DNA of 64,000 nt from NCBI RefSeq assembly GCF_027366395.1, contig NZ_CP114771.1, positions 682,001-746,000 on the forward strand, written 5' to 3'. The notes under the pieces are model-generated. The model was given only the letters and a program-made list of their open reading frames with translations. It searched no databases and was not told the origin of the DNA. The position numbers and the translations under genes are program-made. Each line of letters opens with the position of its first letter. Positions within the stretch are counted from its first letter, which is position 1. Below are positions 61,329 through 64,000 of the stretch, in pieces. The stretch is from Endozoicomonas sp. GU-1 (GTDB lineage Bacteria > Pseudomonadota > Gammaproteobacteria > Pseudomonadales > Endozoicomonadaceae).

Positions 61329-64000
61329 TTACTGGCTGCCTGTTTTCTTCCTCTTTGCCGGGTTGGTTTGCTCTGCTAAATGTTCTTCACCAGTCATGTA
61401 TGCAGCACCTGTCCACGCTCTTTTATGTGATACAAAGCCATGCTCCTGTGGCGGGATGCCTATCCTGGTCTTTATTTGATCAATGTATGGTTTCATTAAA
61501 TCCTGACTCGAGAGCATGTTAACCGGAATTTCAATGACCTCAAATCCTGCTTTTTGCAACAGTGCGATTTTCAGCAGAGTCGAACCATTCCTGGTTTTGA
61601 AATCACCACCCACATAATGAGAGGGACCCTGGACTTCAATCACCATGTTGTGATCTGGCAGTAGCAGGTCAACCGGAGGTAATGAGTTCAGACTCTTTTC
61701 CTATTCGATCTTCAAAGATGGAATAGATGATTTGAGTTGATCGCGGAAGCCGACCTGGGTTTTTGAAATGTTTGTCTGGTAATGGCAGACGACCGGACAG
61801 GCTCTGCCAAGCCAACTTGCAGCCATGGTAATGATGGATTGTTCTTCTTCATTGTCTGGCGAGGTATTTTCCAGGCGAGTGAACAGGTCATCCATGTGCT
61901 GTTCAAACACGTTACTTTTGTTGGTATTGGAATCTAGAGAAAACCTGGCAGAGCATACCATGACTCCCCAGAGAGACATCAATATCTCTTGCTGAGAAAA
62001 CTGAAGGTTCTCACTGATTCTATAGACAAGTGATTCGAACGAAGAGGTAGCCAGGTTCAGCTCAACGAGCTCACCCAGTTTCGCCACTGCCCACAGCAGG
62101 ATCGCAATACCCCGGGCACTAAATTGGTCTTTCTGTGCGTTCACGTGGGGCAATAGTGCTGCCACGGCCTTTTTGAGCCTTGGTGTGTGCTCCTTTCCGT
62201 TGTCTACCATTTTCGTCATGGCCCACAGCAGGTTGGTGATAGCCTGAGGAATAAATTGGTCTTTCTGTACGTTTACGTGGGGCAACAACACGGCCACAGC
62301 CTGTTTGAGCTCTGCTGTCCGCTCCTGCCCGCTGTCCACCAGTTTCGCCATGGCCCACAGCAGGTTGGCGATTTCCTGGGCATTAAATTGGTCTTTGTGT
62401 GCGTTTACGTGTGGCAACAGTGCGGCCACAGCCTCGTTGAACCCGGGTGTTCGTTCCTGCCCGTTGTCCACCAGTTTCGCCATGGCCCACAGCAGGTTGG
62501 CGATTTCCTGGGCATTAAATTGGTTTTTCTGTGCGTTCACGCGAAGCAACAGCGCGGCCACGGCCTCTTTGCACTCTGGTGTCTGTTCCTGGCCGCTATC
62601 CACCAATTTTGCCAAGGCCCACAGCAGTTTGGCGATTCGCTGAGGAATAAACTGGTCTTTCTGTGCGTCCACGAGTGGTAACAGCGCGACCACGGCCCCA
62701 TTCAGCTCTGATGTCCGGTACTGTCTGTTGTCCACCAGTTTCGCCATGGTCCACAGCAGGCTGGCGATATGCTGAGGAATAAATTGGCCTTTCTGTGCGT
62801 TCACGTGGGGTAGCAGCGCGGCCACGGCCTCTGTGAACCCAGGTGTCGGCTCCATCCCGTTGTACAAAAGTTTCGCCATGGCCCACAGCAGGTTGGCGAT
62901 TCCCTGTGGTGTAAAGTCAGCTTTCTGTACTTTCACGAGGGGCAACAGCACGGCCACGGCCTTGTTGAAATCGGGTGTCTGCTCCTGGCTGTTGTCCACC
63001 AGTTTCGCCATGGCCCACAACAGGTTGGCGATTTCCGGTGGTTTAAAGCAAGCTTTTTGTGTGTTTACGTGGGGCAACAGCGCGGCTACGGCCTCTTTGA
63101 GCCTCGGAGTGTGCTTCAGCCCGTTGTCTGCCATTTTCGCCATGGCCCACAGCAGGTTGGCGATACCCTGAGGAATAAATTGGTCTTTCTGTGCGTTTAC
63201 GTAGGGCAACATTGCGGCCACGGCCTCGTTGAGCCCTGGTGTTAGTTCCTGCCCGTTGTCCACCAGTTTCGCCATGGACCACAGCAGGTTGACAATATGC
63301 TGAGGAATAAAGTGGTCTTTCTGTGCGTTTACGTAGGGCAACATTGCGACCACGGCCTCGTTGAGCCCTGGTGTTAGTTCCTGCCCATTGTCCACCAGTT
63401 TCGCCATGGCCCACAGCAGGTTTGCGATTTCCTGAGCACCAATATCACTGGCTTCAGGTTTTTGGTTGCATTTGAATATTATTGCATCAAGTAGCGTCGT
63501 CAATAAGGCTGCTTGAGTGAGCTGAACACGTTCATCCATGGGTTTATGTGGGGTAAAAACACCCGCCGAAGTAAATGAGTGCAGTGTTGTCGTCAGGCTT
63601 CGCCAATTCCAGCTCCGTGTTGCGGTAAAATTTTGCAGCAAACGCATCAGCTGGCTTTGTTCCGCTTGATTTAACGGTCTTTTAGCACCTAACGTGTATT
63701 TTTTAACTGAACTGGCATATAGGCCGTGATCTCTCCCATCATAGCGATGGCCGAAACGATCCGATTTCCTCACCAGACCAGCCATTATTTCTGGTTTGAT
63801 GAGGGCATTAAAATCTTGAGCAGAGTTTACTGAACGGTGTATTAAATATTGAGAAGGGTGTGTGCCGGAAGAAGGGTGAAATTTATTACAGCCCGGGGTA
63901 GAGCGGGGGTGAGTATCCTGCTGTCTGACTGTTGCATGTCTATATCGCCCACGCCTTGCAGAAGGGGCATGGCCATTCGGTTGGTTGTAACCGTTATCTG
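61329..64000 (-). pseudogene. L22: OPR-RAP gene with amber codon before RAP (5' end off the window)
   Basis: The coding frame enters at the right edge within the N-terminal region (DNGYNQPNGHAPSARRGRYR), so the start codon should lie about 40-50 bp beyond 64000. It contains the cap, 10 repeats plus half repeat (code string EHGEGHREEAG) and the linker, then meets TAG at 61701-61703 in place of a Glu codon of the conserved IEEEKS. In the same frame the complete RAP domain and tail (ending NPAKRKKTGSQ) follow to 61329. As in L20, one base change separates it from an intact gene. Without suppression the product lacks RAP. A separate start at 61646 for the RAP part is possible but unsupported. Confidence 0.82.
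61701..61703 (-). other. In-frame amber codon at the RAP boundary of L22
   Basis: Plus-strand CTATTCGATC here; L9 has CTCTTCGATC-like sequence at the same place (GAG on the coding strand), giving a G-to-T change. Confidence 0.88.

Overview
The window is almost entirely one gene family. Twenty-two tandem paralogous loci (called L1 to L22 here, left to right) all lie on the minus strand and run off both window edges. Each encodes a large protein (about 780-1190 aa when intact) with the same layout: a Ser/Arg/Tyr-rich, probably disordered N-terminus (about 1-80); a helical N-terminal cap (about 80-200); 7-16 near-identical 44-residue helical repeats with the core N-L-L-W-A-M-A-K-L in intact copies; a final half repeat ending L-G-E; a conserved Cys-Cys-containing helical linker; a C-terminal RAP domain (PPVDLLLPD...IEVQGPSHY...GSTLLK...GFEVIEIP); and a basic tail ending K-R-K-K-T. 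The repeats resemble octotricopeptide (OPR) repeats of algal organelle RNA-binding proteins, and from memory the DUF1601-type repeats of intracellular gammaproteobacteria. OPR plus RAP is the layout of organellar RNA-processing factors, so modular RNA-binding proteins are the best reading.

Layout: L1 (partial), L2, L3, L4 (pseudogene split by an antisense group II intron, 9009-10923), L5, L6, L7, L8 form a left subfamily with a 57-aa tail and mostly long (about 235 bp) spacers. L9-L22 form a right subfamily with a 42-aa ancestral tail and spacers mostly near 105 bp. A MITE-like hairpin lies between L6 and L5 (15230-15388). Apart from the intron's reverse transcriptase/maturase I see no other protein gene, no tRNA or rRNA, and no gene-free stretch over about 250 bp.

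The array looks hypervariable and recombining. Repeat number changes in 132-bp units, perfect and near-perfect duplications are visible inside genes, and blocks over 1 kb are shared between distant paralogues. About a third of the loci carry frameshifts (several in G or C homopolymers) or amber stops. One residue per repeat is drawn mostly from G, H, E and A while its surroundings stay constant, which suggests a recognition code. Each gene has the same upstream block, with a candidate promoter spanning the palindrome AGCAG-T-CTGCT.

Organism: a bacterium, probably a host-associated gammaproteobacterium (Endozoicomonas-like or Legionella/Coxiella-like). This is inferred from gene family, intron type and repeat load; nothing in the window identifies the taxon directly.
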